From Burkholderiales bacterium (GTDB lineage: Bacteria; Pseudomonadota; Gammaproteobacteria; Burkholderiales; Casimicrobiaceae), in contig JAITBX010000119.1 of assembly GCA_031283405.1 (NCBI GenBank), forward strand, positions 1 through 21,337: 21,337 nt of DNA. Reading direction: 5' to 3'. Position numbers and translations under genes: made by a program. Position 1 is the stretch's first letter; each line of letters begins with the position of its first letter. The notes below the pieces were generated by a model that saw only the letters and a program-made list of their open reading frames with translations, did not search any database and had not been told where the DNA came from. Below, piece by piece: positions 14,754-21,337 of this stretch.

Positions 14754-15037
14754 TCGATCACCTTCGGCACGAGGTAAAGACCGTCGGAAACGGCGGGCGC
14801 GGCCTGCTGATAATGGTCGCGGCGGTCAGGCTCGGCGACGCTATCCTTGCGCAGCGGCAAGGCCAGCGGCTGGGCGTGTGCCATCGGCGTCACCCCGGCG
14901 GTATTGATTTTGGACAAGGCGTCGATCATCTCGAAAATTGAATCGAGCTGCTGCTGCAAGCGCGGCAGCATGGCGTCGTCGATTTTGATGCGCGCCAGAT
15001 AAGCGATCCGCTGAATTTCATTCTGTGAAAGTGCCAT
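14750..15037 (-). CDS. gatC: Asp-tRNA(Asn)/Glu-tRNA(Gln) amidotransferase subunit C
   Basis: GatC wraps around GatA and GatB and stabilises the amidotransferase. The 95-residue product begins MALSQNEIQRIAYLARIKID at ATG 15035-15037; the TTG just upstream is in frame but unnecessary. LQQQLDSIFEMIDALSKINT and the ending SDGLYLVPKVIE are typical of the family. It is the first gene of gatC-gatA-gatB and diverges from mreB across 278 bases. I found no clear consensus promoter for it; a TATGAT on the minus strand (complement of 15152-15157) lacks a -35 box. Presence of gatCAB suggests that Gln-tRNA and/or Asn-tRNA is made by the indirect route. Confidence 0.96.
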   Translation of the reverse strand: MALSQNEIQRIAYLARIKIDDAMLPRLQQQLDSIFEMIDALSKINTAGVTPMAHAQPLALPLRKDSVAEPDRRDHYQQAAPAVSDGLYLVPKVIE

Positions 15038-15040
15038 CAA

Positions 15041-15315
15041 TCATTCCGTTCCCATGTTTGAAAAACTGTGCCGGCATTCCGTTCTCCTGAAGTTGACCGG
15101 CAAACCGGATAAAAAGAGAAAGGACGCACAGAAACAAAGGCAGATAGGTTATCATATGCGGCAACGCGAAGGCAGCCGGCAGAGTCATATCACGTCAACA
15201 AAGTTGGGCAGATGTTTTCCCGCCCGTTCGCGAGAACGACAAAGGCGTCGGCAGTTTTTGTTGCGCGCATCCGGTTTTCCGGCTTCATTTTCAGTAAAGT
15301 TTTTTGGGACACGCC
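15041..15315. other. Divergent intergenic region gatC / mreB
   Basis: This region must hold promoters for both operons, but no box pair with good spacing was found. TTGACC at 15093-15098 (plus strand) has no matching -10 box at 17 bases, and TATCAT at 15150-15155 has no -35 box. A CCGG-TTTT-CCGG palindrome lies at 15271-15282, about 33 bases before the mreB ATG. No gene is seen. Confidence 0.4.
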
Positions 15316-16362
15316 ATGTTCGGTTTTTTAGGACGATATTTCTCCAGCGACCTCGCGATTGATTTGGGCACTGCCAACACGCTCGTTTACATGCGAGGCA
15401 AGGGCGTGGTGCTCGACGAACCTTCGGTGGTCGCGCTTCGTCAGGATGGCGGCCCGCACGGCAAGACCACCATTCAGGCGGTCGGTGTTGCCGCCAAGCA
15501 AATGCTCGGACGCACGCCCGGCACCATTCAGGCGGTGCGGCCGATGAAGGATGGCGTGATTGCGGATTTTCGCGTCACCGAGAAGATGTTGAAAGAGTTC
15601 ATCAAGAAAGCGCTGCAATCGCGCTTTCAGTTTTTTCCCAACTTGCGAATCATCATCTGTGTGCCGTGCGGCTCGACGCAGGTCGAGCGCCGCGCCATCA
15701 AGGAATCGGCGATCGAAGCCGGCGCCTCCAAAGTGCATCTGGTCGAAGAGCCGATGGCGGCGGCGATCGGCGCCAACTTGCCGATCTCGGAAGCGACCGG
15801 CTCGATGGTGGTGGACATCGGCGGCGGCACGACGGAAGTCGGCGTGATTTCGCTGGGCGGCATGGTCTATGCGGGCAGTGTTCGCGTCGGCGGCGACCGC
15901 TTCGACGAAGCCATCGTCAATTACATTCGCCGTAATTACGGCATGTTGATCGGCGAAATGACTGCCGAAGAAGTCAAGAAAAAAATCGGTTCGGCGTTTC
16001 CAGGTTCGGAAGTGCGCGAAATGGAAATCAAGGGACGCAATCTGGCCGAAGGCGTGCCGCGCAGCTTCACCGTATCGTCGAATGAAATTCTGGAAGCGTT
16101 GAGCGAGCCGTTGAACAGCATCGTTTCGGCGGTCAAAAGCGCGCTTGAACGCACGCCGCCCGAATTGGGCGCCGACATCGCCGACCACGGCATGGTGCTG
16201 ACCGGCGGCGGCGCGTTATTGCGCGACTTGGATCGCTTGTTGATGGAAGAAACCGGCTTACCGGTCATCATCGCCGATGACCCGTTGACTTGCGTGGTGC
16301 GCGGCTGCGGACAGGCGATCGAGGACATCGACAAACTGTCCGCGATCTTCACTACCGACTAA
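15316..16362 (+). CDS. mreB: Rod shape-determining actin-like protein MreB
   Basis: MreB is the bacterial actin that forms membrane-bound filaments and directs lateral wall synthesis. The 348 residues start MFGFLGRYFSSDLAIDLGTA at ATG 15316-15318; an in-frame TTG 12 bases earlier is not needed. The phosphate-1 loop DLAIDLGTANTLVY and the phosphate-2 segment VVDIGGGTTEVGVISLGG (166-183) are intact. CVPCGSTQVERRAIKESA and the adenosine-motif region MVLTGGGALLRDLD are also intact. The N-terminal FGFLGRYFS is the usual amphipathic membrane-binding helix. It is the first gene of the elongasome operon; mreC follows after 126 bases, a rather long gap that holds a small stem-loop. Confidence 0.98.
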   Translation: MFGFLGRYFSSDLAIDLGTANTLVYMRGKGVVLDEPSVVALRQDGGPHGKTTIQAVGVAAKQMLGRTPGTIQAVRPMKDGVIADFRVTEKMLKEFIKKALQSRFQFFPNLRIIICVPCGSTQVERRAIKESAIEAGASKVHLVEEPMAAAIGANLPISEATGSMVVDIGGGTTEVGVISLGGMVYAGSVRVGGDRFDEAIVNYIRRNYGMLIGEMTAEEVKKKIGSAFPGSEVREMEIKGRNLAEGVPRSFTVSSNEILEALSEPLNSIVSAVKSALERTPPELGADIADHGMVLTGGGALLRDLDRLLMEETGLPVIIADDPLTCVVRGCGQAIEDIDKLSAIFTTD

Positions 16363-16434
16363 CCGACGCGGAGTCATGAACGGAGCCTTGACCCGTTACC
16401 CCAACGCTTCGCTTTTCGTTTGTTTCACGCGGTT

Positions 16435-16452
16435 GTGGGTGGTGACGCCCAC
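16435..16452 (+). repeat. Stem-loop in the mreB-mreC gap
   Basis: GTGGGTG-GTGA-CGCCCAC forms a 7-bp stem (one T-G pair) with a GNRA-type tetraloop, 36 bases before the mreC ATG. No T-run follows, so it is not a terminator. It may mark an mRNA processing or stability site that sets mreB output above mreC, which is a guess. Confidence 0.35.
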
Positions 16453-16488
16453 ATTGCCCACGCAGTATGTTTCATCTGACCTTCGTCC

Positions 16489-17424
16489 ATGATTCCCGGT
16501 GAACCGCCTCCCTATCTGTATCGCGGCCCGTCGATTCTGGCGCGTTTCATTTTCTTTGCCTTGTTGTCGCTGGCGTTGCTGTTTGTTGATACCCGTTATC
16601 AGCATCTCGAAAAACTGCGCGCCGGCATCGCGACGGCGCTATATCCGTTGCAGCAGTTGGCGCGCTGGCCGCGAACGGCGGCGCAAAATGCTGGCGCGTA
16701 CTTTGCCGACAAGATACGGTTGAGCGAAGAAAACGACGCCATGCGCTTGCAGCTTCTCGATCAGGGGCGTCTCATTCAGGAAGCACAAACCGCGCAACGG
16801 GAAAACGCCCAACTCAAAACCCTGTTGCAGTTGAAAGAGCAAACGCCGCGCAACACCCTCGCCGTCGAAATACTCTACGACACCCGCGACCCTTTCGTTC
16901 AAAAGATTACCGTTGACAAAGGACTGCTGCAAAACGTCAAGGAAGGCTCCGTCGTGCTCGATGCGCACGGCGTCGTCGGGCAAGTCACGCAAGTGACGCT
17001 GTTCACTTCGGAAGTGACGCTGCTAATCGAAAAAAATCACACCACGCCGGTGCAGATCGAGCGAACCGGAATGCGCAGCGTGCTTTACGGCATGGGCGTC
17101 GGTGTGCCGATGGAGCTGCGTTTCATTTCGCCGGCGACCGACGTTCGCGTCGGCGATCGTCTCGTCACGTCGGGATTGGGAAGCGTTTATCCGGCGGGAT
17201 TGGCGGTTGCTACCGTGACCGCCATCGACAACGACACCGAACATTCATTCGCTCACATCACGGCGACGCCGGTTGCCGGCGTTATCAGCAGTCGCTATCT
17301 GCTCGTCGTCGAAGCGTTGGCGCCGCCGCCGATTCTGACGCTGCCGTCGGAGCAACCCAGAAACAAACCGGCGGAAAAGAAAAAACCCGAAGGAAAATCC
17401 GCCGGCAACCGGAGCGCGCCATGA
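16489..17424 (+). CDS. mreC: Rod shape-determining protein MreC
   Basis: MreC is a bitopic inner-membrane protein whose periplasmic part links MreB filaments to PBP2 and RodA. The 311-residue product has a short cytoplasmic start and one membrane segment at about residues 17-34 (ARFIFFALLSLALLFVDT). A coiled coil follows (about 75-115, LSEENDAMRLQLLDQGRLIQ), then the beta-barrel domain with YDTRDPFVQKITVDKG, VVLDAHGVVGQVTQV, DRLVTSGLGSVYPAG and PVAGVISSRYLLVV. The last 30 residues are a Lys/Pro-rich tail of low complexity. No ribosome site is visible before the ATG. Its stop overlaps the mreD start (ATGA), so those two are translationally coupled. Confidence 0.95.
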   Translation: MIPGEPPPYLYRGPSILARFIFFALLSLALLFVDTRYQHLEKLRAGIATALYPLQQLARWPRTAAQNAGAYFADKIRLSEENDAMRLQLLDQGRLIQEAQTAQRENAQLKTLLQLKEQTPRNTLAVEILYDTRDPFVQKITVDKGLLQNVKEGSVVLDAHGVVGQVTQVTLFTSEVTLLIEKNHTTPVQIERTGMRSVLYGMGVGVPMELRFISPATDVRVGDRLVTSGLGSVYPAGLAVATVTAIDNDTEHSFAHITATPVAGVISSRYLLVVEALAPPPILTLPSEQPRNKPAEKKKPEGKSAGNRSAP

Positions 17425-17975
17425 AACCCGATACCGCCGTGCCGCGCTTCAGCGGCCCTTCACTCGAACCGATCAATCCGAAACTGTTGTTACCGCCGCC
17501 GCGACTGTGGTTCATCACCGTGACGCTGTTGGCGGCATTGCTGATCGACTTGTTTCCGCTCTCCGACGCGTTGATGCCGTGGCGTCCCGAGTTCGTGGCG
17601 CTGACCTTGTTGTACTGGTGCACATGGGCGCCGCGTTTCGTCGGCATCAGCATCGGTTTTCTGCTGGGACTGGTGATGGATGTCGCCAATGGTTCGGCGT
17701 TGGGGCAACATGCGTTCGCTTACACGCTGCTTGCTTTCGGCGCCGATTATTTCCGGCGGCGTGTCGTCAGTTTTCCGATGTGGCAACAAATGACGTTCGT
17801 TGCGGTGCTGTTGGAACTCTGCGCGATCGTCGTGTTTCTGATGCGAATGATGAGCGGCGGCGCATCGCCCGGCGCGCCGTATTTCATCGTGCCGCCGATG
17901 ACCGCGTTGCTGTGGCCGCTGATGCTGGTTTTGTTGCAGCGGCAACAGCAACGTGCGGCGCTGTCGGAGCGGTGA
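17421..17975 (+). CDS. mreD: Rod shape-determining protein MreD
   Basis: MreD is the small integral membrane member of the MreBCD complex. The 184-residue product is strongly hydrophobic with about five membrane segments, near residues 29-48, 55-68, 71-90, 120-141 and 154-173. PWRPEFVALTLLYWCTWAPR followed by VGISIGFLLGLVMDVANGSA is the recognisable family core, and FAYTLLAFGADYFRRR follows it. It starts in a 4-base overlap with mreC. The mrdA start lies 60 bases after its stop, and a tiny ORF fills that gap. Confidence 0.95.
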   Translation: MKPDTAVPRFSGPSLEPINPKLLLPPPRLWFITVTLLAALLIDLFPLSDALMPWRPEFVALTLLYWCTWAPRFVGISIGFLLGLVMDVANGSALGQHAFAYTLLAFGADYFRRRVVSFPMWQQMTFVAVLLELCAIVVFLMRMMSGGASPGAPYFIVPPMTALLWPLMLVLLQRQQQRAALSER

Positions 17976-17979
17976 CGCC

Positions 17980-18039
17980 ATGAAGGCGCTTGCTTCAATG
18001 CGTTCTCTGCGGCTTTCCTTTACGGAGTCGCCGCCATGA
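17980..18039 (+). CDS. Possible 19-residue coupling peptide between mreD and mrdA
   Basis: An ATG 4 bases after the mreD stop opens MKALASMRSLRLSFTESPP, whose TGA stop overlaps the mrdA ATG as ATGA. The GGAG ribosome site of mrdA lies inside it. The exact fit between both genes suggests translational coupling, but a 19-codon ORF can arise by chance. No family is recognised. Confidence 0.2.
   Translation: MKALASMRSLRLSFTESPP
18024..18027 (+). promoter_or_regulatory. Ribosome binding site of mrdA
   Basis: GGAG with 8 bases to the ATG at 18036 supports that start for mrdA. Confidence 0.6.
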
Positions 18040-19991
18040 GCCGGCGCGATTTTCGCCGCTGGTTGCCGCGACGCCACCACTACGAAATTCGTAACCCCGC
18101 GCGCGAACTTTTTCTTTTTCGCAAGCGCTTGTGGTTGACCGGCTTGGCGATGTTGCTGGTGTTCGGCGTGTTGCTGGGGCGTTTTTTTTATTTGCAGGTG
18201 ACTTCCTATCAGCAATACCGGACGCAGGCGGAGAACAACCGGATCGCCGTCGTGCCGGTCGGTCCCAGTCGCGGCACCATCAGCGATCGCAACGGCGCCG
18301 TGCTGGCGCAAAGTTTTTCGGCCTATACGCTGGAGTTGACGCCTTCCAGAATCGACGATCTCGACACCACGCTGGCGCAACTCGGCGAGTTGATTGAAAT
18401 CACGCCGCGCGATTTGCGCCGCTTTCATCGGGCGATGGAAGAATCGCGCAACTTCGACAGTCTGCCGCTGCGCACCAAGTTGAACGACGAAGAAGTTGCG
18501 CGGTTTGCCGTTTACAAATACCGTTTTCCCGGCGTCGATATTCGCGCCCGCCTTTACCGGCAGTATCCCGAAGGAGAAATCGCGTCGCACATTCTCGGTT
18601 ACATCGGCCGCATCAATGACCGCGATGTTGACCGGCTGACCGATAGCGGCGACATTCTCAACTACAAAGGCACCGATCACATCGGCAAAACCGGCATCGA
18701 GTTATCTTACGAAGACGCGCTTCATGGCGTCGTCGGTTTTGATGAAGTCGAAGTCGATGCGTTGGGACGCGCGGTGCGCTCGCTCGCCAGAGTGCCGCCG
18801 ATCCCCGGCGACCATTTGCAACTCACCATCGACCTGCGCTTGCAACAACTCGCCGAACAATCGCTCGGCAATTCCAACGGCGCGGTGGTCGCCATCGATC
18901 CGAACAACGGCGAAATTCTGGCGATGGCGTCGATGCCCGGCTTCGATCCCAATTTGTTCGTTGAAGGCATCGACAGCGCCAACTGGGATCGGTTGAACAC
19001 CTCGCCCGACAAGCCGTTGCTGAACCGCCCCTTGCGCGGCACCTATCCGCCCGGCTCGACAATCAAACCGTTTCTGGCACTGGCGGCGCTGACTTCGGGC
19101 AAGCGCACGGTTGACTATGCGTTCAACGACCCCGGCTATTTTGAATTGCCGAGCGGCGCCGGCACGACGTATCGTTTCCGCGACGACAAAGCAGGCGGAC
19201 ATGGCCGCGTTGACATGAACAAATCCATCGTGGAATCGTGCGACACTTACTACTACGTTCTCGCCAGCGAAACCGACATCGACGACACGGCTCGTTTTTT
19301 ATCGCAATTCGATCTGGGGCAAAAAACCGGCATTGATCTCGAAGGCGAAGCAACGGGCGTGCTGCCGTCGCGCGCTTGGAAGCGAGAACGTTTCAGCGGC
19401 TCGCGCTACAAAGACGAACACCGCCGCTGGTATCTCGGCGATTCGATTTCCGCCGGCATCGGCCAAGGCTACAACAGCTTCACGCCGCTGCAATTGGCGC
19501 ACGCTGTTGCTACGCTGGCCAACAACGGCGTGTCGTATCGCCCGCATCTGGTCAAGCGCATCATCGACGGCACTACCGGCAAAGCCAAAGAATTGCCGCC
19601 CGAAGAAGTTCGCCGCCTCGATTTGAAGCCGCCGCATTTGGCTACCATCAAAAAAGCGATGGTCGAAGTCAATCGCGAAGGCACCGCCGCGCGCATTTTC
19701 AAAGGCGCGCCTTACACCAGCGCCGGCAAAACCGGCACCGCGCAAGTTTTTTCATTGCGCGGCGAACGTTACGTCGAATCGCAAATCAAAAGCCATCTGC
19801 GCGATCACGCCTGGTATATTGCTTACGCGCCGGCGGACAAGCCCGCCATCGCCGTCGCTGTGCTCGTCGAAAACGGCGGCTTCGGCGCGCGCGCGGCAGC
19901 GCCGGTAGCGCGCGCCTTGTTCGACGATTACCTGACCGGCGCGCGCCATGTGCCGCCGCCGTCCGACGACAGCGAAGATTGGGAGGAATGA
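18036..19991 (+). CDS. mrdA: Penicillin-binding protein 2, elongasome transpeptidase
   Basis: PBP2 is the class B D,D-transpeptidase that cross-links new peptidoglycan during rod elongation, acting with RodA. The 651 residues comprise a cytoplasmic basic tail, one membrane anchor at about residues 32-50 (WLTGLAMLLVFGVLLGRFF), the pedestal domain (about 60-250), and the transpeptidase domain. Active-site motifs are complete: STIK with nucleophile Ser341 and Lys344, SCD with Ser401, and KTG beginning at Lys565. VAIDPNNGEILAMASMPGFD and the pedestal motif GPSRGTISDRNGAVLAQ are typical. It starts at ATG 18036 with a GGAG ribosome site. rodA follows after 3 bases, the usual cognate pairing. The C-terminal PPPSDDSEDWEE is acidic and not conserved. 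Confidence 0.97.
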   Translation: MSRRDFRRWLPRRHHYEIRNPARELFLFRKRLWLTGLAMLLVFGVLLGRFFYLQVTSYQQYRTQAENNRIAVVPVGPSRGTISDRNGAVLAQSFSAYTLELTPSRIDDLDTTLAQLGELIEITPRDLRRFHRAMEESRNFDSLPLRTKLNDEEVARFAVYKYRFPGVDIRARLYRQYPEGEIASHILGYIGRINDRDVDRLTDSGDILNYKGTDHIGKTGIELSYEDALHGVVGFDEVEVDALGRAVRSLARVPPIPGDHLQLTIDLRLQQLAEQSLGNSNGAVVAIDPNNGEILAMASMPGFDPNLFVEGIDSANWDRLNTSPDKPLLNRPLRGTYPPGSTIKPFLALAALTSGKRTVDYAFNDPGYFELPSGAGTTYRFRDDKAGGHGRVDMNKSIVESCDTYYYVLASETDIDDTARFLSQFDLGQKTGIDLEGEATGVLPSRAWKRERFSGSRYKDEHRRWYLGDSISAGIGQGYNSFTPLQLAHAVATLANNGVSYRPHLVKRIIDGTTGKAKELPPEEVRRLDLKPPHLATIKKAMVEVNREGTAARIFKGAPYTSAGKTGTAQVFSLRGERYVESQIKSHLRDHAWYIAYAPADKPAIAVAVLVENGGFGARAAAPVARALFDDYLTGARHVPPPSDDSEDWEE

Positions 19992-19994
19992 GCG

Positions 19995-21095
19995 ATGCCC
20001 ATCCGCGATTATCTTTCCGCCGCTTGGCTACGTTTGACCCGCCACATCGACGGTCCGTTGATGGCCATTGTGCTGCTTCTGATGGCCGTCGGTGCCGTCG
20101 TTTTATTCTCGGCGCTGGCGCCGGACACTGGACGTTTCATCCAGCAAGTCAAAAGCGCCGGCATTGCGCTGGCGCTGATGTGGATCGTCGCCAACATTCC
20201 GCCGCATCGGTTGGCGCAAATTGCTTTGCCGCTTTACGTCATCGGCGTGCTGCTGCTCATCGCTGTGGCGTTGTTCGGCGTCACCGTGAATGGCTCGCAG
20301 TGTTGGTTGTCGCTCGGCGGATTTCGTTTTCAACCGTCGGAATTGTTGAAACTGGCCGTGCCGTTGCTGCTGGCCTGGTATTTTCAGAAAGCAGAAGCGC
20401 GGATCACCTTCGGCAATTTTCTGATCGCCATGGCGTTGATCGCGTTGCCGGCGTGGCTGATAAAACGGCAGCCCGATTTGGGGACGGCGTTGCTCGTTGC
20501 CGTCTCCGGTTTTTATGTGCTGTATCTGGCACGGCTGTCGTGGAAAGTGATCTTCGCCATGGCGGCCTCCGTCGTGCCGTTGATCTGGCTGTTTGCGCAC
20601 GACTATCAAAAACAGCGTGTGCTTGCTTTTCTCGACCCCTCCTCCGATCCTTTGCGTTCCGGCTATCACACATTGCAAGCAACGATTGCCATCGGCTCCG
20701 GCGGATTGACCGGCAAAGGCTGGATGAACGGCACGCAGACCCATCTCGATTTTCTGCCCGAACGCCACACCGATTTCATCTTCGCCGTCTATGGCGAAGA
20801 ATTCGGATTGATTGGCAACGTGCTGCTGTTGGCGTTGTACACGGCGCTGCTGCTGCGCGCGCTGATGATCGCCAGCCATGCCTCATCGCTGTTCGACCGC
20901 CTGCTTGCCGGCGCCATCACGCTGATGATTTTCACCTACGCCGCCGTCAACATGGGAATGGTCAGCGGCATCCTGCCGGTAGTCGGCGTCCCGTTGCCGT
21001 TTGTTTCATACGGCGGCACAGCGCTGATCTCGCTTTTCATCTGCATCGGCATTTTGATGAGCATACAAACACATCGGAAACTGGTGGCGACGTGA
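19995..21095 (+). CDS. rodA: Peptidoglycan glycosyltransferase RodA (SEDS family)
   Basis: RodA polymerises lipid II for lateral wall growth in complex with PBP2. The 366-residue product is a polytopic membrane protein with about ten hydrophobic segments. FRFQPSELLKLAVP, KRQPDLGTALL, FLDPSSDPLRSGYHTLQATI and the extracellular loop GGLTGKGWMNGTQTHLDFLP are SEDS hallmarks. The catalytic aspartate is Asp260 in ERHTDFIFAVYGEEFGLIGN. The C-terminal PLPFVSYGGTALIS is intact. One oddity is NGSQCW, where most family members have a basic residue before the Trp; here it is Cys103. It starts 3 bases after the mrdA stop and is the last gene of the operon in the window. Confidence 0.97.
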   Translation: MPIRDYLSAAWLRLTRHIDGPLMAIVLLLMAVGAVVLFSALAPDTGRFIQQVKSAGIALALMWIVANIPPHRLAQIALPLYVIGVLLLIAVALFGVTVNGSQCWLSLGGFRFQPSELLKLAVPLLLAWYFQKAEARITFGNFLIAMALIALPAWLIKRQPDLGTALLVAVSGFYVLYLARLSWKVIFAMAASVVPLIWLFAHDYQKQRVLAFLDPSSDPLRSGYHTLQATIAIGSGGLTGKGWMNGTQTHLDFLPERHTDFIFAVYGEEFGLIGNVLLLALYTALLLRALMIASHASSLFDRLLAGAITLMIFTYAAVNMGMVSGILPVVGVPLPFVSYGGTALISLFICIGILMSIQTHRKLVAT

Positions 21096-21337
21096 GGGAG
21101 AAAGAGTGAGTGAAGGCTGGGGGAGGGGTAGTTTGCTTACTCATTTGCAGCGCGCGAAGTTTTATATTTTTGAAAATAAAGCATTATGAAAGCTCAGCTC
21201 GCTCCTCTATTTTTATCGGAGGGGCGTTCCAGAAAGACTGCCACGCGAACGGCGTATAATGTGTAAAATTGTGACGGCTTCCGACCTCATAAAAAAGAAT
21301 TTGCATTTTTCTATTAACCTATTTAATCTGCGTTACA
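21096..21337. other. AT-rich intergenic region after rodA
   Basis: No ORF is convincing. An 8-bp stem (arms 21200-21207 and 21219-21226, one T-G pair, 11-base loop) might mark the end of the mre operon transcript but lacks a T-run. A TATAAT sits at 21255-21260. The next gene must start beyond the window. Confidence 0.5.
21255..21260 (+). promoter_or_regulatory. -10-like box reading out of the window
   Basis: A perfect TATAAT in AT-rich sequence after rodA, pointing to a gene beyond the right edge. No -35 consensus is seen at 16-18 bases, so it is only a candidate. Confidence 0.35.

Noticed and set aside
17490..18680. 396-codon minus-strand ORF over mreD and mrdA
   Set aside because: Low-complexity Gln/Arg/His-rich antisense product with no ribosome site and no family resemblance.
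19376..21109. 577-codon ORF in another frame over mrdA and rodA
   Set aside because: The translation is Arg/His-rich with no domain, while the overlapped frames encode complete PBP2 and RodA motifs.

Overview
The window reads as ordinary proteobacterial chromosome, most likely a betaproteobacterium. This is an inference from three things: the high-GC coding bias (roughly 55-60% by eye), the divergent gatCAB / mreBCD-mrdA-rodA arrangement, and the glyoxylate-shunt cluster in aceB-aceA-aceK order. No prophage, integron, complete insertion sequence, CRISPR array, tRNA or rRNA gene is visible, and I found no clear sign of a new multi-gene system. The unusual material lies in one truncated gene, the intergenic repeats and a few regulatory signals.

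Layout. Positions 27-4605 (minus strand) hold the glyoxylate-shunt operon in transcription order aceB, aceA, aceK. AceB and AceA are full length. AceK keeps its regulatory part and the ATP-binding lobe but lacks the C-terminal kinase catalytic region. A stretch of nested hairpins separates aceA from aceK. Positions 4606-5070 are non-coding apart from one weak 32-codon ORF and two small hairpins. trmB (5071-5754) and a low-GC gene for a 123-residue membrane protein (5879-6250) follow, both on the minus strand and flanked by repeat sequence.

Positions 6409-10843 (minus) hold the glycine cleavage operon gcvT-gcvH-gcvP. It diverges from mtgA (10959-11651, plus), a monofunctional peptidoglycan glycosyltransferase. 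The intergenic region between them carries a candidate sigma70 promoter for gcvT, with a perfect 8-bp inverted repeat over it, and a -10 box for mtgA. Inverted copies of one hairpin-containing repeat sit just after the gcvP stop and just after the mtgA stop, so they bracket this block.

Positions 11825-15037 (minus) hold gatC-gatA-gatB, the tRNA-dependent amidotransferase, with overlapping reading frames. It diverges from the rod-shape and elongasome operon mreB-mreC-mreD-mrdA-rodA (15316-21095, plus). The last 242 bases are an AT-rich intergenic region with a -10-like box reading out of the window.

Together the genes cover C2 and acetate metabolism (glyoxylate shunt and its regulator), one-carbon and glycine metabolism, tRNA modification and charging, and lateral cell-wall synthesis. 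The mre/mrd/rod products and MtgA act in the same peptidoglycan-building process. The other modules appear to be neighbours rather than partners.
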